A stretch of DNA of 64,000 nucleotides from Neodiprion pinetum (taxonomy: Eukaryota > Arthropoda > Insecta > Hymenoptera > Diprionidae), in the NCBI RefSeq assembly GCF_021155775.2, contig NC_060232.1:24125922-24189921 (forward strand), written 5' to 3'. Each line of letters begins with the position of its first letter. Position 1 is the stretch's first letter. A program made the translations under genes and the position numbers. This document shows positions 13,118 to 24,227 of this stretch, piece by piece. The notes below the pieces were generated by a model that saw nothing but the letters and a program-made list of their open reading frames with translations, did no database searches and was not told where the DNA came from.

Positions 13118-13870
13118 TCAATCGTTTTTATAGCTAACTATGGTCTGCATCTTATGAATGGATGTAGAGAAAGTCCTGAGTTGCACTTCCTGGCTGTTGG
13201 CGATAAATACTGGCTGGGTTTCATCCCATTCGGTGGGTATATTACAATCAGGAACTGTGTATGTCAGTATATCAAAGGAGCAGAGACAATCGAGTAGCGG
13301 CAAAAAACTGACTGTTCCTGTTATCTGACGTATCACTTCGCGGATCTCTTTTTGAATGGTCTTCGTATCCTTTGTACCAACTTCTGAGCGGTTTATATTA
13401 TTGTTGCCGGTGGCGGTGCCATTTGGAGTTGATCCTTCGTAATCAACTTTGAAATCCCATTTCTCAAGTACCTCTTTAGTGTTTACATTAGTTATGACAA
13501 GCGTTACCTTTTGTACTTTCTTTTGTAGTAACCATTCTTCGATTTGACCGAGGACAGTGTTTAAGAAAGATTTTATCTTTTCATCCGTAGAGACAAGGAT
13601 TGACAAACCAAAATGTTCCGCCGGTTCGAATGTTTCCGGTGGATATATACCCCGCTGATAAAGTATGCTGTTGATCCCGAAATCTGTAATAATGCAACGA
13701 TTCCGAGTCGTTATAATACGGTTCAACAATAAATGAAATCCAAAACAAAGAGCTGGAAAGTGACAGTTTTTGTTAAAAGATGAGTTCAGATACTCACGCA
13801 AGTATTCAGCGACTAACTCCGCGGAACCCTTTAGAGTAATACATTTCGATTTTTGTTGCGTTTCTGTCAT
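13118..13870 (-). CDS. mad2: MAD2 spindle-assembly checkpoint protein (HORMA domain), two exons
   Basis: MAD2 monitors unattached kinetochores; it folds around Mad1 or Cdc20 and helps inhibit the anaphase-promoting complex. Exon 1 is 13,798-13,870 and exon 2 is 13,118-13,683, joined across a 114-bp GT-AG intron (minus-strand donor GTGAGT, acceptor TTACAG) through a split His codon. The 212-residue product is close to the roughly 205 of vertebrate MAD2L1. Family hallmarks in order are ITLKGSAELVAEYL (11-24), FGINSILYQRGIYP (26-39), VIRQITGTVSFLPLL (141-155) and the C-terminal safety-belt segment ending in TSIHKMQTIVSYK (198-210). A loop at 108-128, rich in Asn, Gly and Thr, is a few residues longer than usual. 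The ATG at 13,870 matches family start spacing; an upstream in-frame TTG was ignored. The intron has no in-frame stop (see findings). Confidence 0.95.
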   Translation of the reverse strand: MTETQQKSKCITLKGSAELVAEYLREYLNSSFNKNCHFPALCFGFHLLLNRIITTRNRCIITDFGINSILYQRGIYPPETFEPAEHFGLSILVSTDEKIKSFLNTVLGQIEEWLLQKKVQKVTLVITNVNTKEVLEKWDFKVDYEGSTPNGTATGNNNINRSEVGTKDTKTIQKEIREVIRQITGTVSFLPLLDCLCSFDILTYTVPDCNIPTEWDETQPVFIANSQEVQLRTFSTSIHKMQTIVSYKND

Positions 13871-14459
13871 TATGACAGACAGGCCCAATCACCGTCGCAG
13901 CCGACAATAATAAAACTAGCTACTGCAAGCCTCCACGCATCAGCCGAATTAACCAAACAATACTTTCATGAGGTTAGAAACAATCACCGGTAGCTTTTCA
14001 AATGCACCAATCGTGTCTCATAAGGCAACTTCGAACCCCTCACCGTTCCTGTCAGCCAATCACAACCCCCAACCTTTGGTATCCATAGCGTACAAGGTAC
14101 AAGACGGCAGACTCTCTACATGATTAATGTCGATCAAGCCACGGATCGTTGACTGAAGAATATAATGACGGATACCCCTGGGTAAAATTTGGTGACCAGT
14201 TTTCGGCGGGCAAATGGGCGCAGGTAGGCCTGGGAGCGTAGGAGGGTTCTGCTCTATCGACTCTACCTAACGGGCTCGCAACGACATTCGTAACAGCCGA
14301 AGTAGTGTCGGTATGGCAGCATGAGATTGAGTCGGTACAAAGTGAGTACGCAAGACTACTTGTCGACTGCGACTTAAAAATGTCGATCGGCTCGATCATC
14401 CCCGTGAGAAGACGCGAAACCGCGTCCGCCGACAACTACCATACAACCACCGAGCACCA
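13871..14459. other. MAD2 5' flank / spacer
   Basis: Sequence upstream of MAD2 with no recognised gene. It includes one copy of the dispersed CTTCAGTCAACG motif on the minus strand (14,147-14,160). A moderately GC-rich 100-residue minus-strand frame (14,124-14,435) has no recognisable family. Confidence 0.5.
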
Positions 14460-14802
14460 CCAATGACCGTCAACCACCTTCTCCCACCTCCGACCACCTT
14501 CGTGCTCCTTGTCCACCTCGACGCCGTCCTCCTCCTCCGCACCACGGCGCGTCGTCCGCGTCTTCGTCGTCTTTCACGACAACCGCCGATCACTTCCAAC
14601 CACCTCCAAACACTTCCTACCATCTCCGTCCACCTCGTACCACCCCCTGCCACCACTTACCACTTCCGGCAACAACCGACCACCTACTATTATCCCCGAC
14701 CACCATCTACCAACCCCTACCACCACCTACCTGCGCCTACCACCTGCTACCATTTCCGAACATCCCTAACCACCTTCGTCCTCCTGGTCCTCCTGCTCCA
14801 CC
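14460..14802. repeat. Pyrimidine-rich CCACCT/CCGACCACC degenerate repeat
   Basis: Low-complexity tract built of short C/A/T words such as CCACCTCCGACCACC. The same words recur inside the adjacent foldback element (around 17,340-17,440, 18,190-18,240, 23,050-23,220 and 23,465-23,930). This suggests the tract is part of the element, or a relic of an earlier copy, although the inverted arms begin just after it. The reading frames across it are low-complexity artefacts. Confidence 0.7.
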
Positions 14803-15665
14803 ATGTATTCCATAATATTAATATTCATAATTATTCAGACAACTTTTCATATGATCTTTCGGTCTTGAATTTTCGTAGGCATGGAATCGAAACGCTGTAT
14901 TAGCTAGTCGCAAGTGAAATACCTACGTTGGGTAGAGAAGCAGAATTGTTTTTCAAAAAGTGAACATATGGGAAAAAATTCAGAGTAAGTGTAATACATC
15001 ACGGATGCGCTAATTTTGATCGATATGAAATGGATGCTCCGTATATGAGACAGTATTTAACGCTGCGTAGTGATTTAAAGACCTAGAAAGGTGATAGGGA
15101 GAGAAAGAACGACGCTTCTTAACACTTCGAGTGTATTTTAACACACATTTGAAAGATACGAGCGAAATTTTTCATCATCCAACTGTCGCAGAACGGCAGC
15201 GTTATTAGCCGACCCGTTCACTGAAGAATACATCTTCAGTCAACGGCTGACGATCGAAGGGCCTGGCCGCTTGAGTCTGGAATCGGCAGGAGAGATGAAG
15301 TGTGTATTTCTTGTATGAAATGTGAAAGCTAAAATCATTATACATCATATCATATCATCGTACCTCATACATCATACATCATACATCGTACATCATACAT
15401 CATCATATATAGTATCAAAGTTCGAAACCATAGTTTGGATGTCGGATGTTCAGAAAGTGACGTCACCAATTCTAAATCAGCTAGCCGAATTCCTCAGTCG
15501 GGAAACAACCGCGCAGTAGAGCGGACGGATGAGAGTCGCGCTCCGCAAATTTCGAGTACCGGGTTCTCAACCTCCCGGATCCCGCGCTGCGGGTCCGCTA
15601 CGTATTTCGAGTACCGGGTTCTCAACCTTCCGGATCCCGCGCTTCGGGTTCGCTACACGGTGAAA
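14803..15665 (+). repeat. Left outer arm of the foldback element
   Basis: The segment 14,803-15,064 is mirrored only by the outer right arm (about 25,060-25,346). The segment 15,065-15,665 is mirrored twice: nearly base-for-base at 20,095-20,708 and, with divergence, at about 24,480-25,060. It contains an ATCATAC-type array (15,340-15,410) and two direct 56-bp copies beginning ATTTCGAGTACCGGG (about 15,547-15,660). Confidence 0.9.
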
Positions 15666-16240
15666 CTCGACTTCCAGGATAAGCGCTCCGTGGTTCCTGG
15701 TTCACGTTTACAATAAATTATTTCAATTCGTTTTTCGCGCAAGCCCAAATTCAGTAGCTGTCAGTCCGCTAATAAAATTTCTCGACTTCCAGGATGAGCG
15801 CTCCGTGGTTCCTGGTTCATGTTTACAATAAATTATTTCAATTCGTTTCTCGCGCAAGCCCATATTCAGTAGCTGTCAGTCCGCTAATAAAATTTCTCGA
15901 CTTCCAGGATAAGCGCTCCGTGGTTCCTGGTTCATGTTTACAATAAATTATTTCAACTCGTTTTTCGCGCAACCCCAAATTCGGTGGCTGTCAGTCCACT
16001 AATAAAATTTCTCGACTTCCAGGATAAGCGCTCCGTGGTTCCTGGTTCACGTTTACAATAAATTATTTCAATTCGTTTTTCGCGCAACCCCAAATTCGGT
16101 AGCTGTCAGTCCGCTAATAAAATTTCTCGACTTCCAGGATAAGCGCTCCGTGGTTCCTGGTTCATGTTTACAATAAATTATTTCAATTCGTTTTTCGCGC
16201 AAGCCCAAATTCAATAGCTGTCAGTACGCTAATAAAATTT
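15666..16240 (+). repeat. 115-bp tandem array, left arm, five copies
   Basis: The word CTCGACTTCCAGGAT(A/G)AGCG recurs at 15,666, 15,781, 15,896, 16,011 and 16,126, an exact 115-bp period with only scattered substitutions. The right arm carries the same unit in inverse orientation (18,370-20,095) in about 15 copies. Confidence 0.95.
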
Positions 16241-16674
16241 CTATAACTTTATAATTTTCTCATAATCTTTCTGGTAGATTATATCGATAAAAAAATTATA
16301 TCAAACCTTACACATTATTTTTGATTTGTTCTCACGGTGAAAATATTTATTAGTATTCAGGGTATAACTCGAGGTGGTTGAAGGTGGTCGGAGGTGGACG
16401 AGGAGGAGGACGAGGAGGACGAGGATTTGTGCTGGGTGAGTAAAACACTTTTATAATATTTGATGGCAATTATAATTATATTTCATCTGAAATATTACAA
16501 ACTTGTCACGTTTACAATAAATTATTTCAATTCATTTTTCGTGCAAGCACATATTCAGTAGCTATGAATAATCTTGTACAATTTATTATATTATTAATTA
16601 ATTGATTAAATACATTAATCCTTACACAATATTTTCGATGTCTTCCTATACTAAGAATATTCATTACTATTCCA
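16241..16674 (+). repeat. AT-rich inner arm with one copy of the 165-bp unit, left side
   Basis: AT-rich sequence mirrored at about 17,440-18,370. It includes one copy of a unit ending in TTCAGTAGCTATGAATAA, which is present four times on the right side. It also carries a GAGGTGG/GACGAGGAGG tract at 16,370-16,430. Confidence 0.9.
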
Positions 16675-17436
16675 GGTATTACCCGAGGTGGTCGGAGGTG
16701 GACGAGGAGGAGGACGAGCTGGACGAGGAGGAGGCGGGGTGGGTCGTGGGAGAGGACGTCTCCTCTCCTCAGAGGAGAGGAGGGGGAGGGGCAGGGAAGG
16801 GGGAGAGGTGGGCGGGGAGTGGGAAGGGATGGGAAGGGAAGGGGAGGGGAGGGCGGCGGGGAGGGGGAAGGGAAGGGATGGGTAGAGGAGGGTGGCGGGA
16901 GGGGGGTGGGCGGGAGGGCGGGAGGGAGGGAGGGTGGGAGGGAGGGAGGGAGGGAGGGAGGGAGGGAGGGAGGGCGGGCGGGCGGGCGCAGGAGGGGGGG
17001 GGGGGGTGTACTGCTCTATTAACTCTAACGATCGACATCCGTCCTCCACTCTCTCCCTCCCTCCCACCCTCCCTCCCGCCCTCCCTCCCTCCCTCCCTCC
17101 CTCCCTCCCTCCCACCCACCCGCCCGCCCGCCCGCCCGCCCGCCCGCCCGCCCGCCCGCCCCTCTCCCGCCACCCTCCCCACCCCATCCCTTCCCTTCCC
17201 TTCCCCCTCCCCTCCCCGCCGCCCACCCCTCCCCTTCCCTTCCCATCCCTTCCCCCTCACCTTCCACCTCTCCCCCTTCCCTGCCCCTCCGCCTCCTCTC
17301 CTCTGAGGAGAGGAGAAGTCCTCTCCCACGACCCACCCCGCCTCCTCCTCGTCCACCTCGTCCTCCTCCTCGTCCACCTGGTCCTCCTCCTCGTCCAGCT
17401 CGTCCTCCTCCTCGTCCACCTCCGACCACCTCGGGT
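16675..17436. repeat. G-rich / C-rich palindromic core of the element
   Basis: Plus-strand G-rich DNA (16,675-17,004: GAGGTGGTCGG, long GGGAGGGAGGG and GGGCGGGC runs) is followed by a spacer of about 40 bp and then its complementary C-rich arm (17,046-17,436). Each strand could form a hairpin of more than 300 bp, and the GGGAGGG runs at 16,916-16,984 could form G-quadruplexes. The right arm holds a longer CCCGCCCG run than the left. All open frames here (Arg/Gly, Pro/Ser and similar) arise from the repeat on both strands and are not genes. Confidence 0.95.
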
Positions 17437-18369
17437 AATACCTGGAATAGTAATGAATATTTTTAGTATAGGAAGACATCGAAAATATTGTGTAAGGATT
17501 AATGTATTTAATCAATTAATTGATAATATAATAAATTGTACAAGATTATTCATAGCTACTGAATATGAGCTTGCACGAAAAATGAATTGAAATAATTTAT
17601 TGTAAACGTGACAAGTTTGTAATATTTCAGATGAAATATAATTACAATTGCCATTAAATATTATAAGAATATTAATTAATTAATTAATAATATAATAAAT
17701 TGTATAAGATTATTCATAGCTACTGAATATGTGCTTGCACGAAAAATGAATTGAAATAATTTATTGTAAACGTGAAAAGTTTGTAATATTTTAGATGAAA
17801 TATAATTACAATTGCCATTAAATATTATAAGAATATTAATTAATTAATTATTAATATAATAAATTGTATAAGATTATTCATAGCTACTGAATACGTGCTT
17901 GCACGAAAGATGAATTGAAATTATTTATTGTAAATGTGACAAGTTTGTAATATTTCAGATGAAATATAATTACAATTGCCATTAAATATTATAAGAATAT
18001 TAATTAATTAATTAATAATATAATAAATTGTATAAGATTATTCATAGCTACTGAATATGTGCTTGCACGAAAAATGAATTGAAATAATTTATTGTAAATG
18101 TGACAAGTTTGTAATATTTCAGATGAAATATAATTATAATTGCCATCAAATATTATAAAAGTGTTTTACTCACCCAGCACAAATCCTCGTCCTCCTCGTC
18201 CTCCTCCTCGTCCACCTCCGACCACCTTCAACCACCTCGAGTTATACCCCGAATACTAATAAATATTTTCAGCGTGAGAGCAAATCAAAAATAATGTGTG
18301 AGGTTTGATATAATTTTTTTATCGATATAATCTACCAGAAAGATTATGAGAAGATTATAAAGTTATAGA
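17437..18369 (-). repeat. Inner right arm with four tandem 165-bp units
   Basis: The word CATAGCTACTGAATA recurs at about 17,550, 17,716, 17,879 and 18,043, a period near 165 bp. The unit is AT-rich (TTAATTAATTAAT, AATAATTTATTGTAAA) and is present once in the left arm. The array ends in a CCTCGTCCTCCTCGTCC tract at 18,185 that mirrors 16,370-16,430. Confidence 0.95.
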
Positions 18370-20095
18370 AATTTTATTAGCTTACTGACAGCTATTGAAT
18401 TTGGGCTTGCGCGAAAAACGAATTGAAATAATTTATTGTAAACATGAACCAGGAACCACGGAGCGCTTATCCTGGAAGTCGAGAAATTTTATTAGCGGAC
18501 TGACAGCTACCGAATTTGGGGTTGCGCGAAAAACGAATTGAAATAATTTATTAAAAACATGAACCAGGAACCACGGAGCGCTTATCCTGGAAGTCGAGAA
18601 ATTTTATTAGCGTACTGACAGCTATTGAATTTGGGCTTGCGCGAAAAACGAATTGAAATAATTTATTGTAAACATGAACCAGGAACCACGGAGCGCTTAT
18701 CCTGGAAGTCGAGAAATTTTATTAGCGGACTGACAGCTACCGAATTTGGGGTTGCGCGAAAAACGAATTGAAATAATTTATTGTAAACATGAACCAGGAA
18801 CCACGGAGCGCTTATCCTGGAAGTCGAGAAATTTTATTAGCGGACTGACAGCTACTGAATTTGGGCTTGCGCGAAAAACGAATTGAAATAATTTATTGTA
18901 AACGTGAACCAGAAACCACGGAGCGCTTATCCTGGAAGTCGAGAAATTTTATTAGCGGACTGACAGCTACTGAATTTGTGCTTGCGCGAAAAACGAATTG
19001 AAATAATTTATTGTAAACATGAACCAGGAACCACGGAGCGCTTATCCTGGAAGTCGAGAAATTTTATTAGCGGACTGACAGCTACCGAATTTGGGGTTGC
19101 GCGAAAAACGAATTGAAATAATTTATTGTAAACATGAACCAGGAACCACGGAGCGCTTATCCTGGAAGTCGAGAAATTTTATTAGCGGACTGACAGCTAC
19201 CGAATTTGGGGTTGCGCGAAAAACGAATTGACATAATTTATTGTAAACGTGAACCAGGAACCACGGAGCGCTTATCCTGGAAGTCGAGAAATTTTATTAG
19301 CGGACTGACAGCTACCGAATTTGGGGTTGCGCGAAAAACGAATTGAAATAATTTATTGTAAACATGAACCAGGAACCACGGAGCGCTTATCCTGGAAGTC
19401 GAGAAATTTTATTAGCGGACTGACAGCTACTGAATATGGGCTTGCGCGAGAAACGAATTGAAATAATTTATTGTAAACATGAACCAGGAACCACGGAGCG
19501 CTTATCCTGGAAGTCGAGAAATTTTATTAGCGGACTGACAGCTACCGAATTTGGGGTTGCGCGAAAAACGAATTGAAATAATTTATTGTAAACGTGAACC
19601 AGGAACCACGGAGCGCTTATCCTGGAAGTCGAGAAATTTTATTAGCGGACTGACAGCTACCGAATTTGGGGTTGCGCGAAAAACGAATTGAAATAATTTA
19701 TTGTAAACGTGAACCAGGAACCACGGAGCGCTTATCCTGGAAGTCGAGAAATTTTATTAGCGGACTGACAGCCACCGAATTTGGGGTTGCGCGAAAAACG
19801 AGTTGAAATAATTTATTGTAAACATGAACCAGGAACCACGGAGCGCTTATCCTGGAAGTCGAGAAATTTTATTAGCGGACTGACAGCTACTGAATATGGG
19901 CTTGCGCGAGAAACGAATTGAAATAATTTATTGTAAACATGAACCAGGAACCACGGAGCGCTTATCCTGGAAGTCGAGAAATTTTATTAGCGGACTGACA
20001 GCTACTGAATTTGGGCTTGCGCGAAAAACGAATTGAAATAATTTATTGTAAACGTGAACCAGGAACCACGGAGCGCTTATCCTGGAAGTCGAGTT
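18370..20095 (-). repeat. 115-bp tandem array, right arm, about 15 copies
   Basis: Inverse orientation of the left-arm array. The word CTTATCCTGGAAGTCGAG recurs about every 115 bp from about 18,470 to 20,095. Copies differ by single bases (for example GGGCTTGCGCG against GGGGTTGCGCG), so subfamilies alternate along the array. Confidence 0.95.
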
Positions 20096-20708
20096 TCACC
20101 GCGTAGCGAACCCGAAGCGCGGGATCCGGAAGGTTGAGAACCCGGTACTCGAAATACGTAGCGGACCCGAAGCGCGGGATCCGGGAGGTTGAGAACCCGG
20201 TACTCGAAATTTGCGGAGCGCGACTCTCATCCGTCCGCTCTACTGCGCGGTTGTTTCCCGACTGAGGAATTCGGCTAGCTGATTTTGAATTGGTGACGTC
20301 ACTTTCTGAACATCCGACATCCAAACTATGGTTTCGAACTTTGATACTATGTATGATGATGTATGATGTACGATGTATGATGTATGATGTATGATGTATG
20401 ATGTATGATGTATGATGATATGATATGATGTATAATGATTTTAGCTTTCACATTTCATACAAGAAATACGCACTTTATCTCTCCTGCCGATTCCAGACTC
20501 AAGCGGCCAGGCCCTTCGATCGTCAGCCGTTGACTGAAGATGTATTCTTCAGTGAACGGGTCGGCTAATAACGCTGCCGTTCTGCGACAGTTACATGATG
20601 AAAAATTTCGCTCGTATCTTTCAAATGTGTGTTAAAATACACTCGAAGTGTTAAGAAGCGTCGTTCTTTCTCTCCCTATCACCTTTCTAGGTCTTTAAAT
20701 CACTACGC
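20096..20708 (-). repeat. Inner right arm copy, near-identical to the left arm
   Basis: Reverse complement of 15,065-15,665 with few differences, including the mirrored ATGATGT array (20,345-20,430). Identity stops abruptly after CACTACGC at 20,708, where the 335-bp satellite starts. Confidence 0.95.
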
Positions 20709-22735
20709 TGTTTTCGCTGCGTTTTCTGAGTTCCTGAGGGTCCAATAAATCAGGTACGGGGTCATTTGAATCGAATCCGAAACAAAAAATTTTCCGCTCA
20801 AAAAATGAAGAAAAAGTAAGGCTAACCCCTTTGCATTTCTGGCGGAAATTTTTGGGATTCGGAAAAGTGCTGGAATAAATTCTTTCATGCACTATTCGGA
20901 CGTGATTTTGCGAGAGCAATCGATAAGGCGCAGTTCCAATACGCTCCGATCGGCGCGTCCAAAGTTACAACCAAAAAACGAAAACCCGTGTTCTCGAAAT
21001 TTTTCAGCAGGTGCTTTTTCGTCCGCCATTTCTCTCTTGTTGATCTCACGTTCATTTCGCTGCGTTTTCCTAGTTCCTGAGGGTCCAATTATTCAGATAA
21101 GGGTCATTTGAATCGAATCTGAGACCGAAAATTTTCGTTTACAAAAATGAATAAAAAGTAAGGCATTTTTTTGCATTTTTGGCGAAAATTTTCGCGATTT
21201 TCAAAAGTGCTGGAATAAATTAATTGTGGCACTATTCCGACGTAATTTTGCGAGAGAAATCGATTGGGTGCAGTCCCAATACGCTGCGATCAACGCATCG
21301 GAAGTTACAGCCAAAAAACGAAAACCTGAATTTTCGACATTTTTCAGCAGGTGCTTTTTTCCTCGTATCTTCTCTCCCGTTGATCCCACGCTCCTTTTGC
21401 TGCGTTTTCTGAGTTCCTGGGGGTCCAATTGGTCGGGAAAGAGTCATACGAATCAATTCTGAGACGAAAAATTTTTTGGTCCAAAAAATGAAGGTTAACC
21501 CCTTTGTATTTTTGGCGAAAATTTTCGCGATTTTCAAAAGTGCTGGAATAAATTAATTGTGGCACTATTCCGACGTAGTTTTGCGAGAGAAATCGATTGG
21601 GCGCAGTCCCAATACGCTGCGAGCAACGCATCGAAAGTTACAGCCAAAAAACGAAAACCTGAATTAGCGACATTTTTCATCGGGTGCTTTTTCGCTCGCC
21701 ATTTCTCTCCTGTTGGTCCTACGCTCTTTTCGCTGCGATTTCTGAGTTCCTAAGGGTCCAATTGGTCGGATAAGGGTCATTGAAATCGAATCTGAGACCA
21801 AAAGTTTTTTGCCCAAAAAAAAAGTAACCCCTTTGCATTTTTGGCGAAAATTTTCGCGATTTTGGAAAGTGCTGGAATAAATTCTTTCGTGCACTATATC
21901 GACGTAATTTAGCGAGAGAAATCGATTGGGCGCAGTTCGAATACGCTGCGAGCAACGGATTAAAAGTTACAGCTAAAAAACCGGAACCTGAATTTTTGAC
22001 ATTTTTCACCGGGTGCTTTTTCGCTCGCCATTTCTCTCCTGTTGGACCCACGCTCTTTTCGCTGCGATTTCTGAGTTCCTGAGGGTCCAATTAGTCAGCT
22101 GAGCGTCATTAGAATCGAATCTGAGACCAAAAATTTCCGGCTTTAAAAACGAAGAAAAAGTATGGCTAACCCCACTGCATTTTAGCCCAAAATTTTCGCG
22201 ATTTTGAAAAGTGCTGGAATAAATTCTTCCGTGAACTGATCGGACGTAATTTCGCGAGAGAAACCGATTGGGCGCAGTCCCAATACGCTGCGATCAACGC
22301 ATCAAAAGTTACAGCCAAAAAACGAGAACCTGTGTTTTCGACATTTTTCAGCAGGTGCTTTCTTGCTTTTCCTTTCTCTCCGGTTGGTCCTACGCTCGTT
22401 TTGCTGCATTTTCTGAGTTCCTGAGGGTCCAATCAGTCAGGTGAGGGTCATTCAAATCGAATCTGAGACCAAAAACTTTCGGCTTCAAAAATGAAGAAAA
22501 AGTAAGTCTAACCCCCTTGCATTCTTGTCGAAAATTTTTGCGATAGTGAGACGCGCTCGAAACAATCCTTTTACGCACTATTCGGACGTGATTTTGCGAG
22601 AGAAATCGATTGGGCGCAGTCTTAAAACGCTGCGATCATCGCATGAAAAGTTACAGCCATAAAACGAGATCCCGTATTGTCGACATTGTTCATGAGGTGC
22701 TTTTTCGTTTGCCATTTCTTTTTGGTTGGTCCTTC
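20709..22735. repeat. About 335-bp satellite-like array, six copies
   Basis: A word like TTTCGCTGCGTTTTCTGAG followed by TTCCTGAGGGTCCAAT recurs at about 20,709, 21,053, 21,396, 21,724, 22,052 and 22,396, so periods are 328-344 bp. Copies are visibly diverged. Every copy contains TTTTGCGAGAGAAATCGATTGG-type sequence. Similar short open frames appear in each monomer on both strands, but they shift frame between copies, so I treat the array as non-coding. Confidence 0.95.
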
Positions 22736-23230
22736 GCCACCCTACCCTACCCTACCCTACCCTACCACACCATCCCCTACACTCTACCCCACCCTACACC
22801 CTACACCCAACACCCCACCCTACCCCTGACCTTTTTTCCCGCCCTTCCTCGCCCCTCCGTCCCACTCCTACTCCTAGTACTCCTACTCCTACTTCTACCA
22901 CTTCTAATTCTACTCTTACTCCTCCCCTTAACCCTACTCCTACTTCTCCTGATTCGACTTCTACTTCTACTACAACTTTCACTGCAACTCCGAATACTTC
23001 TCCTCCCACTCCTACTCCTACTCGTACTCTCACTACTCCTGCCTATCACCCCCTACCACTTTCGACCACCTCCGTCCTGCTCGGCCACCTAATCCTCCTT
23101 CTCGTCTTTGTCCTCGTTCTCTCCGTCCTCCTCTTCCGCCTTCTCCTCTTCCTCCAGCCACCTTCCATTACCGCCAGCTACCGCCAACCACCTCCAACGA
23201 CCATCGATAATCACCTTGAACAGTAATACA
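22736..23230. repeat. CCCTA microsatellite and pyrimidine-rich low-complexity tract
   Basis: About five CCCTA pentamers (22,742-22,766) lead into C/T/A-rich degenerate repeats (ACTCCTACTCC type), then CCACCTCC/CGACCACC words as in 14,460-14,802. Not coding. Confidence 0.9.
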
Positions 23231-24227
23231 TAGTTCCAGTATAAGAATACTTCAAAAGTATTGTGTACAGAATAATATAAATAAACAATTAATTAATAAT
23301 GTAATAAATTGTATAAGCGAATTTATAGCTACTGAATATGTGCTTGCGCGAAGAATGAATTGAAACAATTTATTATAAGCATGACAAGTTCGATATATTT
23401 TAGATTAAATATAATTACAATTGCCAACAAATATTATAAAAATATGTTACTCACCGAGCACAAATCCTCGTCCTCATCGTCCACCTTGTTCTCCTCGTCT
23501 TCCTCCTCGTTCACCTCCGACCACCTCCGACCACCGCCAACCACCTCGGGTTACACCTTGAACTATATACATATTTTCACTATAAAAACAGATCAAAAAT
23601 ATTGTGTAAGAATTAGTATAATTAATGAAGTAATTATTCAATAATATAATAAATTTTAGTAGCGCATTGATAGCTACTGAATTTGTGCTTGCCCGAAAAA
23701 TGAATTGTAATGATTTATTGTAAACATGAGAAGTTTAAAAAATTTCAGATATAATATAATTACAATTACCATTAAATATCACAAAAATGTTAAACTCACC
23801 GAGCACAAATCCTCGTCCTGTTCGTCCTCCTTGTCCACCTTGTTCTCCTCGTCTTCCTCGTCCTCCTCCTCGTTCACCTCCGACCACCTCCGACCACCGC
23901 CAACCACCTCCAACGACCACCGCTAACCACCTCGGGTTATACCTTCAACAGCAATAAATATTTTCAGTATTAGAACTCATCAAAAATATTTTCTAAGAAT
24001 TAATATAATCAATTGATTAATTATTTAATAATATAATAAATTTTAGTAGCGCATTTATAGCTACTGAATTTGTGCTCTCCCATAAAATGAATTGAAATAA
24101 TTTATTGTAAACATGACAAGTTTAAAAAATTTCAGATATAATATAATTACAATTGCCATTAAATATTACAAAAACGTTGAACTGACCGACCACAAATCCT
24201 TCTCCTCCTCGTCTTCCTCGTCCTCCG
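23231..24227. repeat. Three diverged AT-rich plus CCTCGTCC units
   Basis: Three successive copies (about 23,231-23,560, 23,561-23,930 and 23,931-24,227). Each runs from an AATATTGTGTAAGAATTA-like start through TATAGCTACTGAATTTGTGC and AATTTATTGTAAACATGA to a CACAAATCCTCGTCCTCC tail. They are relatives of the 165-bp units at 17,437-18,240, more diverged from one another. Confidence 0.85.

Noticed and set aside
16602..17590. Large overlapping open frames on both strands (Arg/Gly/Glu- and Pro/Ser-rich, up to 248 residues)
   Set aside because: They arise from G-rich and C-rich simple repeats of the palindromic core; the plus- and minus-strand versions mirror each other and even begin with the same residues because of the inverted arms.
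15435..20324. A 93-residue frame present on the plus strand at 15,435-15,716 and on the minus strand at 20,043-20,324
   Set aside because: Its apparent conservation is explained by the near-identity of the two DNA arms, and it runs into the 115-bp tandem repeat; no family resemblance.
20695..22578. Repeated minus-strand frames beginning DPQELRKRS in each satellite monomer
   Set aside because: They recur with the 335-bp repeat and change frame between monomers, as expected for satellite DNA rather than a protein.
22738..22770. Telomere-like CCCTA repeats
   Set aside because: Only about five units, and the unit is TAGGG, not a permutation of the insect telomere TTAGG; interstitial simple repeat.
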